Counted from the stretch's first letter, positions 9,467-21,900 are shown. The stretch is DNA of 26,526 nt from Gryganskiella cystojenkinii (GCA_015852425.1 JAAAIG010000549.1:1-26526), one strand, 5' to 3'. Numbers and translations: made by a program. The notes: generated by a model not told the origin, from the sequence alone.

Positions 9467-10580
9467 TATCAACAACCTCGACCAAACTGGCATATTGTCT
9501 TCAATATTCCAGAGCTCGTGGACGTCATTTTGGATTACCGCAGTCCCACCAATACGGTGATGCTTAGTCTCGTAAGCAAGTCCATGCACCGACGCCGTGG
9601 CCATCGATTTTCACTCAGCCTCACTTCTGCCCGAGGAGTTGACGACAATGACGATAAAGACAGCAACTAAGACGGCCTCCGACCCGAGTCAAGTCTTGAA
9701 TGAGAAAGGCGACGCCACCAAGAGGTCTTGTCCACAACCGGTCAGGAACGGATGAAAACTTGCAGAGAACGGATCGGAAGACTGAAACTCTATTTAAGTG
9801 TACTTAGCGCATCTCGGTGGGCGTAACTGTCTTCTCGAACAAGCGCATGCGTCCAAAACGACGAGAATCAAGCATGTAGAGCTTTATGTGTGGCCCCGAG
9901 GTCAGAAGCGAGCGAAAGGACATGAATAAGGCTTCTCTATGGCATTGAAGCTTCAATGGATCCGTCCTTGTTGTTGCAGGGGCTCAAGACTTCATGACAG
10001 ATCGTTGGATGGGCCGCCAAGGGCGATCCTTCATGGCGGTGGTGGTGGACATTTGGGTCTAATCACCGGTGCGCTGGCCTCACTCTCACTCTCGTCCTGC
10101 GATGCTCATGTCCACATGAATGGAGATGAACTCTTGCCATGTTTGGCAGCTTGCAAGGTCCTCTGGTCTTTGAAGAATGCTGTGACGATCCTCTTTTCAA
10201 AAAGGTCGCCTGATCCTGATGAACTCGAAGATCTCGATGAATCGGGCTATGCCTCATTTGAGGGGGAGGATTAAGAAGATGACGCGGTCGAAGGTATTGT
10301 CGAGGCATCGACGAGTACAATCATGGAAAGTTTGAAGCGACTCGAGCTGGAGAGCTGTTCAATGACGTAGCTGGTTTGAAAAGAGTTTGTGGCGGTTGTC
10401 TGCCCAAAAGCCGAGATTCTCTCGTTTGGTACCTTGGCCGCGTTGATGACGCGAGAAAGGATCCACCAGAACGTTGACGCTTGGATCGATCCCAAGACGG
10501 GACTCAACGTCTATCCCCACCCCAATAGTACTGCGCCGCGATTGAAACGGATCGAGTTCCTAGACGGATCTCGTGATTAA
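9467..10580 (+). pseudogene. Decayed F-box/LRR-like gene relic
   Basis: In the frame from 9467 to the TAA at 9668 the translation reads IVFNIPELVDVILDY, then TNTVMLSLVSKSMHRR. This is the usual F-box pattern (PEL...IL.YLSP...LSLVSKSMHR). There is no ATG ahead of it, only an upstream TAA at 9464. The same frame continues past further in-frame stops with fragments such as CRERIGRLKLYL. Other frames later show MESLKRLELESCSM (from 10323) and APRLKRIEFLDGS (to about 10580), which resemble leucine-rich-repeat strands. Fragments in different frames with several stops indicate a dead gene. The F-box assignment rests on about 45 residues. The 3' end is uncertain. Confidence 0.62.
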
Positions 10581-11316
10581 GGATTCTGATTTCTTGGTCG
10601 AGAGGCTAGTTTCCTGGGCGTGAGATCACGGTATTCAACCGGTGGATCTTCAGTACTCTGTGCTCAAGGACGAGCTACTGAAGAAGCTTTCCGAGCCAGT
10701 GAAAGGTTGAATTAGTTGGCATGGACAACATAAAATGTATATCATCATTTTCAAACCTGACAAAAAAAACTATGTGTCCACGTTTTCAGTACGACATGCA
10801 AGCAGCGCAACACCGATACTTACCGTCCCCTCTCCAACCCGATAAATTTAGAATGAGTTGGGTATGTGTGGGCAATCAAGTATGGGCGCGGGGGGAGAAC
10901 TAGGGCAAGGGCGCGGGAATGGACAAATGAGGATGATGGTTGAACAGGATGAGAAAAGTGGATGACCTTGCTCCTTCTCTTCAAACAACCACTGTTCCAT
11001 CTGCACCCCTTCTCCCCCTACTCTCTTTGTTGCAAGTGGCCCCAGCAAGCAGTAAGTCCCTTCCTTCCGAAAAAAAGGCACGCTGTCCACCCTTTCGTTA
11101 TCTGTCAAACAGAGAAAAAAAAAGGCATTCCATTCCTTCCCATTCATTCTACACTTCTTTCCTCCCCCCAAATAACATTACCACTTTTCCTCTCCTTTCT
11201 GTTCATTTCTCTTTTTTCATTCGTCTTTCAACAACTAATAACGATTCGCAGTCCAAAGCAATTCTTTGCTGCATCCGCGCCTCCCCTCCCCTCTCTCCTC
11301 TTAGTCCTCCTTGCTT
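10581..11316. promoter_or_regulatory. Upstream region of the SLY41-like gene
   Basis: No gene is visible. From about 10960 the plus strand becomes strongly C/T-rich, as in a fungal core promoter and leader. A candidate leader intron lies at 11052-11251 and a short upstream reading frame at 10949-11051 plus 11252-11304; both are described separately. Confidence 0.5.
11052..11251 (+). other. Candidate 5' UTR intron of the SLY41-like gene
   Basis: There is a GTAAGT donor at 11052, a pyrimidine-rich body, an ACTAATAAC branch-site-like sequence near 11232-11240 and a CGCAG acceptor ending at 11251. The branch-acceptor spacing is normal. Splicing would bring the leader to 65 bases before the ATG. 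No transcript is available. Confidence 0.5.
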
Positions 11317-14231
11317 ATGGCTGCAACCACGACTGCGTCTACCGTCCCACCTGGCCAGCAACAACAGCACTTTTTGGCCACGAAGACTAGTACCACAAAT
11401 GGCTCAGCTTCGTCCTTTCATATAAAGTCCCAGTCTGCGCCAAACCAGGTTCCAGTCCACTCCCAGCAGAGTCTTCAGTACCGACAACAGCCAACGGACG
11501 CTCCTCTGTACCAACAACAACAGTTGTCGTCTACGCTCAATAACGGCACCGCTGCGGGGTCCTCTCTCGCCGATAACGATGCTGATCCCAACCAACAGCC
11601 CCTGAGTGTCCATATCCAGCAACTCCCTACACCGAGAACCTCAATCTCCTCAGGGGCTTCCTCACCTCCAGAGACCCTCTCTCCAAATGCGCACACGCAA
11701 TCTATTTCCCCAACACAAGCGAGACACCAGCACCAGTTCCTTCACCAACAGGCTTCTGAACAACATCATCATCGTCATCCTATCAGTCACTCTTCCTCCT
11801 CTGTTTCGCCCTCAACCCGTCCAGACTTTCAAAGCACGATTGCTTCTTCTTCCACGACTTTAACTTCCCCTAACCACACCCATGGCGGCCACGCTTATGC
11901 CGGTCTAGGTAGCATCCACAATAACGCGCCATACGCAAGATCACCTCTGGCCTATCAAACTCAGCCTTATTCAGGTCTCCGCTCGAGTTCACCACCTGCT
12001 GCTGTCTCGAAACTAGCCCCGTCTCTCTTCGAACCTTCCTCTGGTCCGTCTCCACTTGCAGGATCAAGTGTCTACAATATGAACGGGACCGCTGCCTCCA
12101 CCACCGCAACATTGGCCTCGACCTCCTCGGCAACCATGGGAGGTCGGGTCCTGTTCCAGGCACAACAGAACGGGTATGATCAACAGCAACAGGAACAACT
12201 CCTTCTCCAGGACGAACGAGAGCAACAGAAGAAGAACGCCCGATCTGCCATGAATTCTTCTTTCTTGCCTCCAGCCTTGAACAAAGTCGTCCAGTCTGCG
12301 ATGGATGCCGTGAATCAACCTCTTTCACCCAGCAGTTCGCATAACAAGGCTACGTTTGCTTCGAATCGAATGTCGAGCGTTCCAGAGAACTTGGGATCCA
12401 GTAGCAATGGCCCCTCTGTCAGCGCATTTGCACCAAGGTCATCGCCTTTGTCTCGCCTGTCGGCCAGTGGTATCTTTAGCTTGATCGCAAAACTCTACAA
12501 GGCAACGCAGCTGCCGTTGATCTGTCTGTCCTGGTATTTTTCCTCCGCCGTGACCAACAACTTGGGGAAACAGATCCTGAACCAGTTCAGCTATCCTGTC
12601 ACGTTGACGTTTGTCCAATTCTGGTTCATGGCCATCTTTTGTTTCATGGCCGGAACGATCTTCAAGATGACCACGCTCCGTTCGCCGACTAGAGCGATTG
12701 TTCAGTTGACGGCACCTTTGGTAGGATTCCAGGTTATTGGTCACGTCTTTTCAAGTGTTGCCATCAGTCGTGTTCCGCTCTCGGTTGTTCACACTGTCAA
12801 GGTAATTAAGCAACCCTGTTTTTTTGTCTTCTTGGTTTTTTTTGATCGTCGAAATATGCGTGTGGACCAGGGATTACTACAAATTTTGACAGCCTGGACA
12901 AAGACTTGATGAGGAAGATGAAAAAACGTGGGCCGTGGAAAGCAGACAGCACTTTACTCTGCCTGCTCTTGGATTATCCAACCATCACAACGTATGGGAA
13001 CAATAATTGAGCAGGGACAAGGGACCTTGGCAGTAAATAGGCGTACCATGCAGCCATGATGACACGACAGACATGATCCCTCTCTCTCTCTCTCTCTCTG
13101 TTTCTCTCCCTCGCAATCAAATGGTACCTGGAGATGGAATAGGGAATTATCATTTTCTAGTTCCTGTGTCCTGCCAATTTCTCGAAATCACTATTATTAT
13201 TACGCGCATAATGCATTACATGATGGCGACACAAACTATATCATCTCCAGAAACCTGCGTGGGCCTTTACCCACATTAGCAGGGAACTTTATTGACAAAT
13301 TTGACTAACGGTTGTGATGCTTTCTTTCTTGTTTTTATCATAGGCATTGACGCCTTTGTTCACGGTCCTGTTCTACAGAGTGGTCCTTGGAACGACCTAC
13401 AGTCGGGCCGTGTATCTGTCCCTGGTCCCCTTGACGGCCGGTGTGATGTTGGCCTGTCGCATGTCCCTCGAGTTCAACAATCTGGTCGGCTTGTTTTGCG
13501 CGTTACTCTCGACTTTGGTCTTTGTGACCCAAAACGTATTTACGAAAAAGATTCTTTCCAGCAGCAAGACGAAACAACAACAACACCAGGAACTCCACGG
13601 GATGGGTGGATTGGGCAACAAGGAGTCCGGCCCAACAAACCTGGAACGGGATCCGGTCGAGGAGGTCGGGAGTCAGATGCCCAAGCTCGACAAGATCAAC
13701 ATCCTATTTTATTCATCGATCATGGCCGCGGTCTGTATGATCCCAATGTGGTTCTATGCCGAGGGAGCGCATCTCATTTTTGCGGAGGATCCCTTGGCGG
13801 ACGGAGCCATTGTCCGAGGCAGCGAAACCGGAGGTCATCACCCGGGAGAGAGTGCCCCCGCAGGATGGGGTCACATCTCTTGGTTGCTCTTCCTGAACTC
13901 GGTCTCTCATTTCTTCCAGAACGTGTTTGCGTTCTCGGTCCTGGCGTTGACGTCTCCGGTGACTTACTCGATTGCTTCGTTAATCAAGCGGATTGTTGTG
14001 ATTGTGGCCTCGATCATTTATTTCCATCAGACTTTGGGCGCAACACAGTGGACAGGTGTCTGTCTGACATTCTGGGGTCTCTGGATGTACAACTCTGCCA
14101 AGAATGCGGCCAAGGTGAACCCGTCCTCGGGTATCCTGGCTACGACCAAAGTTGGAAGACGGATGAGTCGTGGGTTCGGTCGAGGGTTGTTGGACGGCGA
14201 CAGTAACCAATTGGACCACCAAAGGAAATAA
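11317..14231 (+). CDS. SLY41: SLY41-like triose-phosphate/nucleotide-sugar transporter-family protein
   Basis: Exons 11317-12801 and 13344-14231 join in phase to 790 aa. Residues 1 to about 380 are disordered and rich in Q, S, H and P, without a signal peptide. The membrane domain starts near 384. It shows LICLSWYFSSAVTNNLGKQI, YPVTLTFVQFWF and SVVHTVK joined across the intron to ALTPLFTVLFYR, all hallmarks of the TPT/SLC35E branch. Later come LFCALLSTLVFVTQNVFTKK, SHFFQNVFAFSVLAL and SPVTYSIASLIKRIVVI. A Q/E/G-rich loop interrupts the domain after the intron. Yeast SLY41 is an ER/Golgi membrane protein isolated as a multicopy suppressor of loss of the Rab GTPase Ypt1. Substrate is not readable here. 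The N-terminal extension is nearly as long as the transporter. The ATG is the first in frame after a TAG at 11302. Confidence 0.88.
13081..13099. repeat. TC dinucleotide microsatellite
   Basis: Nine consecutive TC units lie inside the long intron of the SLY41-like gene, followed by further pyrimidines. Confidence 0.9.
13254..13283 (+). other. Bulged stem-loop in the long intron
   Basis: An outer CCTGC/GCAGG pair encloses an inner GTGGG/CCCAC pair with loop CCTTTA and an ATTA bulge on the 3' side. Ten base pairs, mostly G-C, would form in RNA. It lies 60 bases before the acceptor and may bring branch site and acceptor together, or be chance. Confidence 0.4.
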
Positions 14232-14271
14232 TAGATAACCTTTTGCTTTTTTTTTTTTTTCTTCGTATATT

Positions 14272-14277
14272 AATAAA
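14272..14277 (+). other. Candidate polyadenylation signal for the SLY41-like gene
   Basis: AATAAA lies 41 bases after the stop codon, downstream of a T-rich tract, which is the expected arrangement. Confidence 0.6.
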
Positions 14278-14329
14278 TTATTGTTTGCAGATGGTACTCG
14301 ATGATGTCTCTGAAGACTTGGTGAGGAGT

Positions 14330-14363
14330 GACTGAAAACAAACATGAGGGACTGAAAACAAAC
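14330..14363. repeat. 14-base direct repeat
   Basis: GACTGAAAACAAAC occurs at 14330-14343 and again at 14350-14363, separated by six bases. It is a small local duplication in the intergenic region. Confidence 0.8.
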
Positions 14364-15209
14364 GTTGATATCAAATTCCTGTCCTGGGCGAGACAATTTT
14401 TTTTATTTTATTATTTTTTTTTCGCTCAGGAACAAGAAAAGAGTCATGCTCTGAATGTTGGTCCTGGTTGTCAGGGCCATAGGTTGGCCGTGTTTCGTCT
14501 AACTGCCATACAGCGCGTTCGGATCCATCTCGCGTTCGCCGCATTGTCGGAATTCAGGATCGTAAAAGGACACTCTCTTTTTTTCGACTTCTCTTTCGCC
14601 TGCAAGGCTGCAGCCCAAGAGCAGGCTGTGTGTGTGTGCCTGAAATGTTTACTCAAACAGGTTTTTTGAAAAACAGAAAGGGCCAAAAAATTTATTCAGC
14701 CTCAAAATTTTGCTTTCCAGAGCCACGTTGAGAAATAAGAGGGCGAGTCGAGGCTGCAATTTTATTATGTTTTTTTGCTCCGACTTAGGCTGAAAACGCG
14801 TGCTCATACCTCCTGCTCCTCGTCATCCTTCCCTTGTCGCTGACATCCTTTCGACCAGATGTTCGAACGTGTGCTGGACCTTGGGGGTTTTGGGCTTTCT
14901 CATGTCCGCCACAACGGATGGCATCACGATGAATGATCCAGGGTCAGCGATAAGCATTCCAAAAAAAAAGGGACATTATCATCTCGGCTCTCTGGCTGCC
15001 GTTGTTGCCCAAACAAATTTTTTTTTTGTGTGCTTTTCTCTCTTTTCCTACTTTTCTATTTTTCAGGTCTGCAAAAAAAGGAGCACAAGAAGGCAAGGGC
15101 GCAACGCAGGGCTCAAGTGAGGGACACAAGATGCGACACTGATGTTCGACTTGTGATGAAGGGTGATAGAGGAGATGAAAGAGAAACCTTACGACCAAAA
15201 AAAAAAAAA

Positions 15210-15411
15210 NNNNNNNNNNNNNNNNNNNNNNNNNNNNNNNNNNNNNNNNNNNNNNNNNNNNNNNNNNNNNNNNNNNNNNNNNNNNNNNNNNNNNNNNNNN
15301 NNNNNNNNNNNNNNNNNNNNNNNNNNNNNNNNNNNNNNNNNNNNNNNNNNNNNNNNNNNNNNNNNNNNNNNNNNNNNNNNNNNNNNNNNNNNNNNNNNNN
15401 NNNNNNNNNNN
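15210..15411. other. Assembly gap (202 N)
   Basis: A run of 202 N follows a poly-A tract at 15197-15209. True length and content are unknown. Open frames that read across it are meaningless. Confidence 0.99.
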
Positions 15412-15973
15412 GGGTTGGATAAGAATAGAAACAGACTTTCAACACACATGGATTTCAATTCATCGCGGAATCAAACTGAAAAAAAATGGTTCGACGACCG
15501 TTTTTTTTTGCTTTGCACCCAGCGCAGCGACTGTTTCCTCGCTTTGTGTTTATTGAGGATTATCTTTTTTTTTTTTTCGACTGTCATTTTAATTGTCATT
15601 CACGCTGTCATTTCATCTTCCTCCTCTCCTTCCCCCCTCTTACACTCTCCTCCTCGCACGCACGTTCATTCTCTCTCTCTCGTTTCCTAATCAATTTACT
15701 CCGTGGAACAAACTACTCTTTTTCCAATAAGCATAATCGCATTCCCCGTCCTGGGACACACCAACAAACCATTCGTTGCGTGTGCATCCTTCTACTCTAT
15801 CTGTTCCTGGCCTTCAATTCACCTCAAGCACCTCTCCCAACGGCTGCATGGCATCCATAGGACCGGATTAGAATCGCCTTGCACACATTCGTCATTACCC
15901 CTCCCCTTCCTCCTTCTCCTCCCTCCCGCCCTTTCCTCTTCCCGTAATACCCGAATACAATTGACCGGTCAGG

Positions 15974-18900
15974 ATGGTGAATACGCTGCAAAAGATCTAC
16001 AACAAGACCCCATGGCAGCAGCGTCGACTCAGTCAACCCCTCCAGGATCCCAACTACGCGGGCACTCCCCCGCAACATTCAATCATTGAGGAAGAATCAC
16101 ATGTGCAAGACCAGTACAGCGATGTCCAGCAACAACAAAATGAGCAATTTTCTCAACTGAAGCGGCAGGTCTCTATCGCTGCCCCGCCCAACAGCTCGCA
16201 GAATGGCTTCCCGGATTCGAATCCAGTTCCTCCTAATAACACGACGAATGATCCATCTACCCAACCTCTACGTCGCGGTATGACCAGGGCCGACACAAAG
16301 ATCTCTCACCGCAAGACCAACAAGGACTCGCGTCGAGTCTTTGTCAATATCCCGCCACCGGCACAATACCTCGACAGCAACGGTCTTCCCAAGACGACCT
16401 TTGGATCGAATCGCATCAATACTGCAAAGTACACGACTCTGACCTTCTTGCCCAAAAACCTGTTTGAACAGTTTCGTCGAGTCGCCAACATGTTCTTCTT
16501 GTTCATGGCCATTATCCAGCTCACACCAATCTTCACGGTTGGTTCTCCCTTTTTGACCGTCTTCCCACTCTGTTTCGTCGTTGGTGTCACGGCAATCAAG
16601 GACGGGTTCGAGGATTATAAACGTCATGTCGAGGACCGGAACTTTAACCAACGTCTCTGTCCTCAACTCAAGAACGTGGTCAACTACAACTACCCTACGG
16701 AATCCCATCTCGCTGCCCAAAAACAAAAGGGCTATGTCTCCCGATTCTGGCATTATATCGCTCATGGTCTTGGCGCTGGTCGTAAAAAATCCATGAGAGC
16801 TCTGAAGCTGTCCAAGAAACCGAGCGGAGAACTGCCAGCGTTGGATTTGGCGGATCTGCCTCTTGAAGACGATACCCAGGCGACGAACGCGGCATCTGAA
16901 GAACAAATCAAGGACCCTGCCAAGCAACCTGAGTTTGTCAAGGAACAATGGCACCACTTGCGTGTTGGCGATGTCATTATGCTCAAGAACAACCAAGCGG
17001 TTCCTGCGGATGCCATCATTCTCTCGACCTCGGAGGCAGAGGGTTCCTGTTTTATCGAGACCAAGGATCTGGATGGCGAAACCAACTTGAAGACGCGTTC
17101 ATCTTTGCATGAAACTTCGAAATACAATACGGCCCGTCGGATCAGTCGTCTGAAGTGTTATATCGATGTGGAACCCATCAACGCCAACCTTTTCTCGTTC
17201 AACGGATCATTGACCATGTTGGCTCGCAAGCGACAATCCGGAGGCGCCGCAGCAGCAGGGGGACGTTCGGCTGGTCAGAGGTACAGTCAGTATGCTCTCT
17301 CGATCACCTCTAGTATGGTGTCGAGTGCCCGTGGATCCCTAGAGGAGGATGAAGGCGCTTACGAAGAAAGCGCCTTAGAGGGCGTTTCCGGAGCCGAGGG
17401 TAATCAGCATGCGACTTATCCTGCCCAGAGCGGCACTGTTGCTTCAGATTACGCGCGACTGCACAAGAGCACGTCCCACAAGCGTCGATCCCGACGTTCA
17501 GGAGCCTTAGGTGGTTCTTCTTCGAATTCGCCTGAAAACTTTGGTGGCGATAAGCAAGAGTTGAGCCAGGAACCTGAGGAACTCGTGAACCAAAACGACC
17601 AGCACCCTGGAGCTCGACCCTCAATTGCGAAACGAAGCAGTCTCTACAGAACCGCCACCTCGGCGAGCATGGCGGGAGCGAGTGAGATGGCCAAGAACGT
17701 CCTCAAGGCAAAATACGAGCAGCAGGTTCAACAGCAACAGGAACAGCAAAATGGCAACACTAGCGGCGGAGTCGTTCGGGAACAGCTTTCTGGCCCTGCA
17801 ACCGATGGCAACATCAGCAGGGGTGGAACTGTCAAGCATCAATCCGGCAATACTATCTACAAGGAGACGACCATTCCTGTCGACATCAACAACATGTTGT
17901 TGCGAGGTCATGTGGTCCGGAACACGCATTGGGTCATTGCTGTGATCGTCGCTACCGGTACCGAGACCAAGATCATGCTCAACTCTGGCGAAACGCCTAG
18001 TAAACGCAGTCGTATCGAGAAGACCATGAACATTCAGGTAAAGATCTTTTTGCGCCTTAGTTGTTATTAAGTAACTGTGCACAGGTGATCGAAAGCAAGT
18101 TTCAACTTCTAACGGCTTCTCTCTCTCTTTTTTGTAAAAAAAAAACTCCCAGGTCGCCATCAATTTTATTATTTTGATCATGCTGTGTATCGTCTGCGCT
18201 GTTGGATCAACTATTTATGACCGCCGTTGGAGAAACACATCTGCTGAACAACTCTGGGATATGTCGACACGCGGTGTCGTTACTGAGGGCGTAATCACCT
18301 TTTTGTAAGTGTTGTTCAATCTCTGTTTACGCGTTTGACTTGTATTGAGAACATGGTTCCAAAAGGTTTTGAAATGCCAGTTTATGGTTGCCTGGATCGA
18401 ATCTCTAACGCATTGACTCCTTGCCATTATCAATGAATTTGCAAATGTAGCACGAGTTTGATTATCTTTCAGAACATTATCCCTATCTCGCTGTATATTT
18501 CAATCGAGTTTGTCAAGACCTTCCAGGCCTATTTTATCTGGCAGGACAGCGAGATGTACGATGTGGACCTGGACCAATTCTGCACACCCAAGACTGTATG
18601 TACATTTAATCAGAGCTGTTTTTTAGGGAGAGGAGGGGGGAACGTTTTAGCCGGTCGAAAAGTTCGGGGGACAAACTCTAAATTGCTCACTAATTCTATT
18701 TTTTTAATTGATATTTCATTAGTGGAACTTGACGGATGATTTAGGTCAAATTGAGTACGTCTTTTCCGATAAGACAGGGACCCTGACCAGGAACATTATG
18801 GAGTTCAAGAAATGTTCTATCAACGGCAAGATTTACGGTAACAACGCGGTCTCGGGCCAAACTGATGCTGAAAAGGGTCTTGAGCTCATGAACGCCGACA

Positions 18901-21900
18901 ATTCCGGGCAGGGTGATGAACAACATCAGCAACAGCGGCCTGTGGCTCAAACTTCTCATCAGAACGATAAGGATGCAGTCTTGAAGGAGTATGAACAAGA
19001 GATCCGCAAGACGTTCGAGCCCGCGTATATGGACTCGCTTGAGGACCTGACGTTTGCAGACCCGGATCTCTTGAGGGATATGAATGCCAATTCTAGCGTG
19101 TCCGAGAGCAGAAGTACCGCGACCGCCATGACCGGAGACAGTGGGAACGGGGAGGGTTCAAGCTCAAACCGACCTCCACACCAGACAGCATCAGCAGGTC
19201 AGCATGATGGATCGCCCGCCAATAACATTCGCGATTTTTTCACGCTTTTGGCGCTATGTCACACCGTCGTTGTTGAGCAGCCTGAGGAGGAGATCAACGA
19301 CGATGATGACGACGAGTTTGACGTGGACCACGAAAACGATTCTCCCAAGGACCAGGAAGCCGAGGACGGCAACGGTGAGCATCTCGGATTCCGAGAGAGG
19401 CTCAAGCAAAAGGCCGGAGCCGTTGGTTTGTCTGTCCCTGGAGCCCATAATGGTGGAAGTGGATCTCACAGCCCTACCGGTAACAGAAGTCGCAAGAACT
19501 CGAATACTGGATCCGTTACCCCATCAGGTCTGCGTGGATCAGATGTTGCGTCGGCCTCAAAGCCGATGCTCAACTACCGTGCAGAGTCCCCTGATGAGGC
19601 CGCGTTGGTCTCTGCTGCCAAGAACGTTGGATTCGTCTTTGTCTCTCGAGGCGCTATCGCCAGTCCCGATGGTGCAAAGGAAAAGGGCGGAGCTAACTCT
19701 CGTCAGAACGTCAACCTCAATATCTTGGGTCAAGATCATACCTACGAGCAACTGGATGTTATCAAGTTCAACTCGACGCGTAAGCGCATGACGGTTATCG
19801 TTCGTGAGCCTCAAGAACTTGGTGGCAAGATCTTGTTGCTGACCAAGGGTGCTGATAACGTGATCTTTGAGAGACTCAGTCACACGAACGAGGATCAGGA
19901 GCTTCGTGACCAGACCGAGCAGGATATCGAGACGTTCAGTAACATGGGTCTTCGTACATTGACCCTAGCGCAACGCGTCTTGGATCAAGCAACGTATGAT
20001 GCCTGGGCGGCGAAATATGCGGAGGCTGGAAAGGCCCTGGATGATCGAGCCAAGAAGATGGATCAAGTCGCGGAGGAGATCGAGTCGAATCTCACCCTCT
20101 TGGGCGCCACGGCAATCGAGGACAAGCTTCAAGAAGGTGTTCCCGACAGTATCGCAGCCTTGCGTGAGGCCGGTATCAAGGTGTGGGTCTTGACCGGAGA
20201 CAAGTTGGAGACGGCCATCAACATTGGTTTTGCGTCCAGGCTGTTGGAGAAGGATATGAAACTCGAGATCATGAAGATGGGACGAAACGAGGAGCCGGCC
20301 AAGGTCCTTCAACGGTTTAAAGAGCTCGTCCAGGGTGTCTTGAGTGGCAAGGGCAGTGCTGAGGAGCAGACCGCATCCGAATATACTGGTATAGCCAAGA
20401 AGGATGGTCAACAGACTCAGCAACAGCCAGGACTCTTGAATGAAAAGGCAGAAATCGAGGAGTCACCGTCAGAAGCTACAACAGCACCACCCAAAAACAC
20501 TGGTAACCCCTGGGACGAGAAGCACTTACCTGCGACCCCAGCCACAACGATCAACTATGAGCAGCAAGATTCCAGTCCCAAGCAGCATGCTTTGGTCGTT
20601 GATGGCTCTGCGCTCAAGATCCTTTTGGATGATCCCGAGGCTCGTCAGGATTTGATTCGTCTGTCGGATGTCTGTTTCTCGGTCATTTGTTGTCGTGCCT
20701 CGCCACTTCAAAAGGCCCTGGTGGTCGAGTTGATCCGTCGAGGCAAGAAGACTGTTTGTCTCGCGATCGGCGATGGTGCAAACGATGTCTCGATGATTCA
20801 GGCCGCCAACATTGGTGTCGGTATTGCTGGACAAGAGGGAATGCAAGCCGCCATGGCCTCGGATTACAGCATTACACAGTTCCGGTTCATTCGCAAGTTG
20901 GTCCTAGTCCATGGTCATTGGGGTTATATGCGTATTGCCGAGATGATTCTTAATTTCTTCTTCAAGAACGTGCTCTGGGTGGCCGCTGTTCTTTGGTTCC
21001 AGATCTACTGCGGGTGAGTTCATCGGCTTCGTTGTCTGGAGGTCTCTCCAATGTTCTTTAAACTTTTTTGATATTGTGCGTGCTGACTTTTTTGCTACAA
21101 ATTTTGCTCATCGACTTTTTCCTCATAGATTCTCCGCCATGCTCTTCTACGACTATACCTTCGTCTCTCTTTACAACTTGATGTTGACCGCCGTCCCAGT
21201 CCTCGTCCTCGGTGCTACTGATCAAGACTTGATCGCCCCTTACGTCCTCCGTTACCCAGGTGTCTACAAACTTGGTATCCACCAAAAACGTTACAACCAG
21301 TTCCGATTCGTCGCTTACATGTTGGACGGTGTCTGGCAATCCCTGGTCGTGTTCTGGTTCTGGCGAGGTGTCTATGGCGTTAACCTCTTGAGTCGATCCG
21401 GCACTGATTCGTCGCTGCTCGAGTTCTCGACCTCGGTCGCCATCACCAACGTCATTATTGCGTCTCTTTATGTTGGACTGCATACCTACCATTGGACTTG
21501 GTTGATGCATTTCGCTGTCTGGGGATCGATCACGTTCTTGGTCCTCTTGATCTTGATCTATGGTGCGTTCACGTCCTCGCCGATTTATCATGTCGCGATC
21601 CAACTGTTCAGTTATGGTGAGTTCTGGTTCCAGTTGATCTTGGCAGTCGTCGCGGCGTTCTTGGTCCGATACACGGTCTTGTTTGTCGCCTTCTGGTGGT
21701 TCCCTGATGATGTCCATGTCGTTCGCGGCATCATGATCACGGAGAAGAGGAAGGCGATCGCTGAAAAGGTGAAGTGGACCGGCCTTGCGCCGGATGGTAT
21801 GACTCCTCAGGAACAATCCGAGCAAGAAAAGGCCATCCTGAAGAAGGAGGATGAACGCAAGGCCGAGAAGGAAGCTGAGAAGTCCGAGAAGAAGGCAGCC

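Larger units (their letters stand above)
12802..13343 (+). other. Unusually long intron of the SLY41-like gene
   Basis: This 542-nt intron is about five times longer than most other introns in the window (roughly 75-150 nt). It has a GTAATT donor and a CATAG acceptor. It contains a TC microsatellite at 13081-13099 and a stem-loop at 13254-13283. The flanking protein sequence matches the family without a gap, so no coding exon is hidden in it. Confidence 0.8.
14232..15973. other. Intergenic region with assembly gap, upstream of the P4-ATPase
   Basis: No supported gene. A likely poly-A signal follows the SLY41-like stop. A pair of 14-base direct repeats lies at 14330-14363. Long T runs, a GT run near 14628 and the N gap at 15210-15411 follow. 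From about 15600 to 15970 the plus strand is C/T-rich, consistent with the promoter and leader of the P4-ATPase. Open frames here have no recognisable composition or motif. Confidence 0.6.

Noticed and set aside
9939..10274. A 111-aa plus-strand open frame beginning MALKLQW
   Set aside because: Its composition is irregular, it matches no family I know, and it overlaps the F-box relic, where other frames carry the recognisable fragments. I treat it as a by-product of the decayed gene.
12802..12909. Extension of SLY41-like exon 1 through its in-frame continuation
   Set aside because: The donor at 12802 and the direct family match HTVK-ALTPLF across the intron show that this stretch is intronic.
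12906..13063. C/D-box snoRNA in the long intron
   Set aside because: C-box-like TTGATGA and ATGATGA occur, but no D box (CTGA) lies at a usable distance and there is no terminal stem.
14515..14530. tRNA T-arm-like GTTCGGATCC
   Set aside because: No acceptor stem, anticodon arm or Pol III terminator arrangement accompanies it. No tRNA gene was found in the window.
15030..15690. Open frames crossing the N gap on both strands
   Set aside because: They exist only because N codons are not stops. The sequence flanking the gap is low complexity without motifs.
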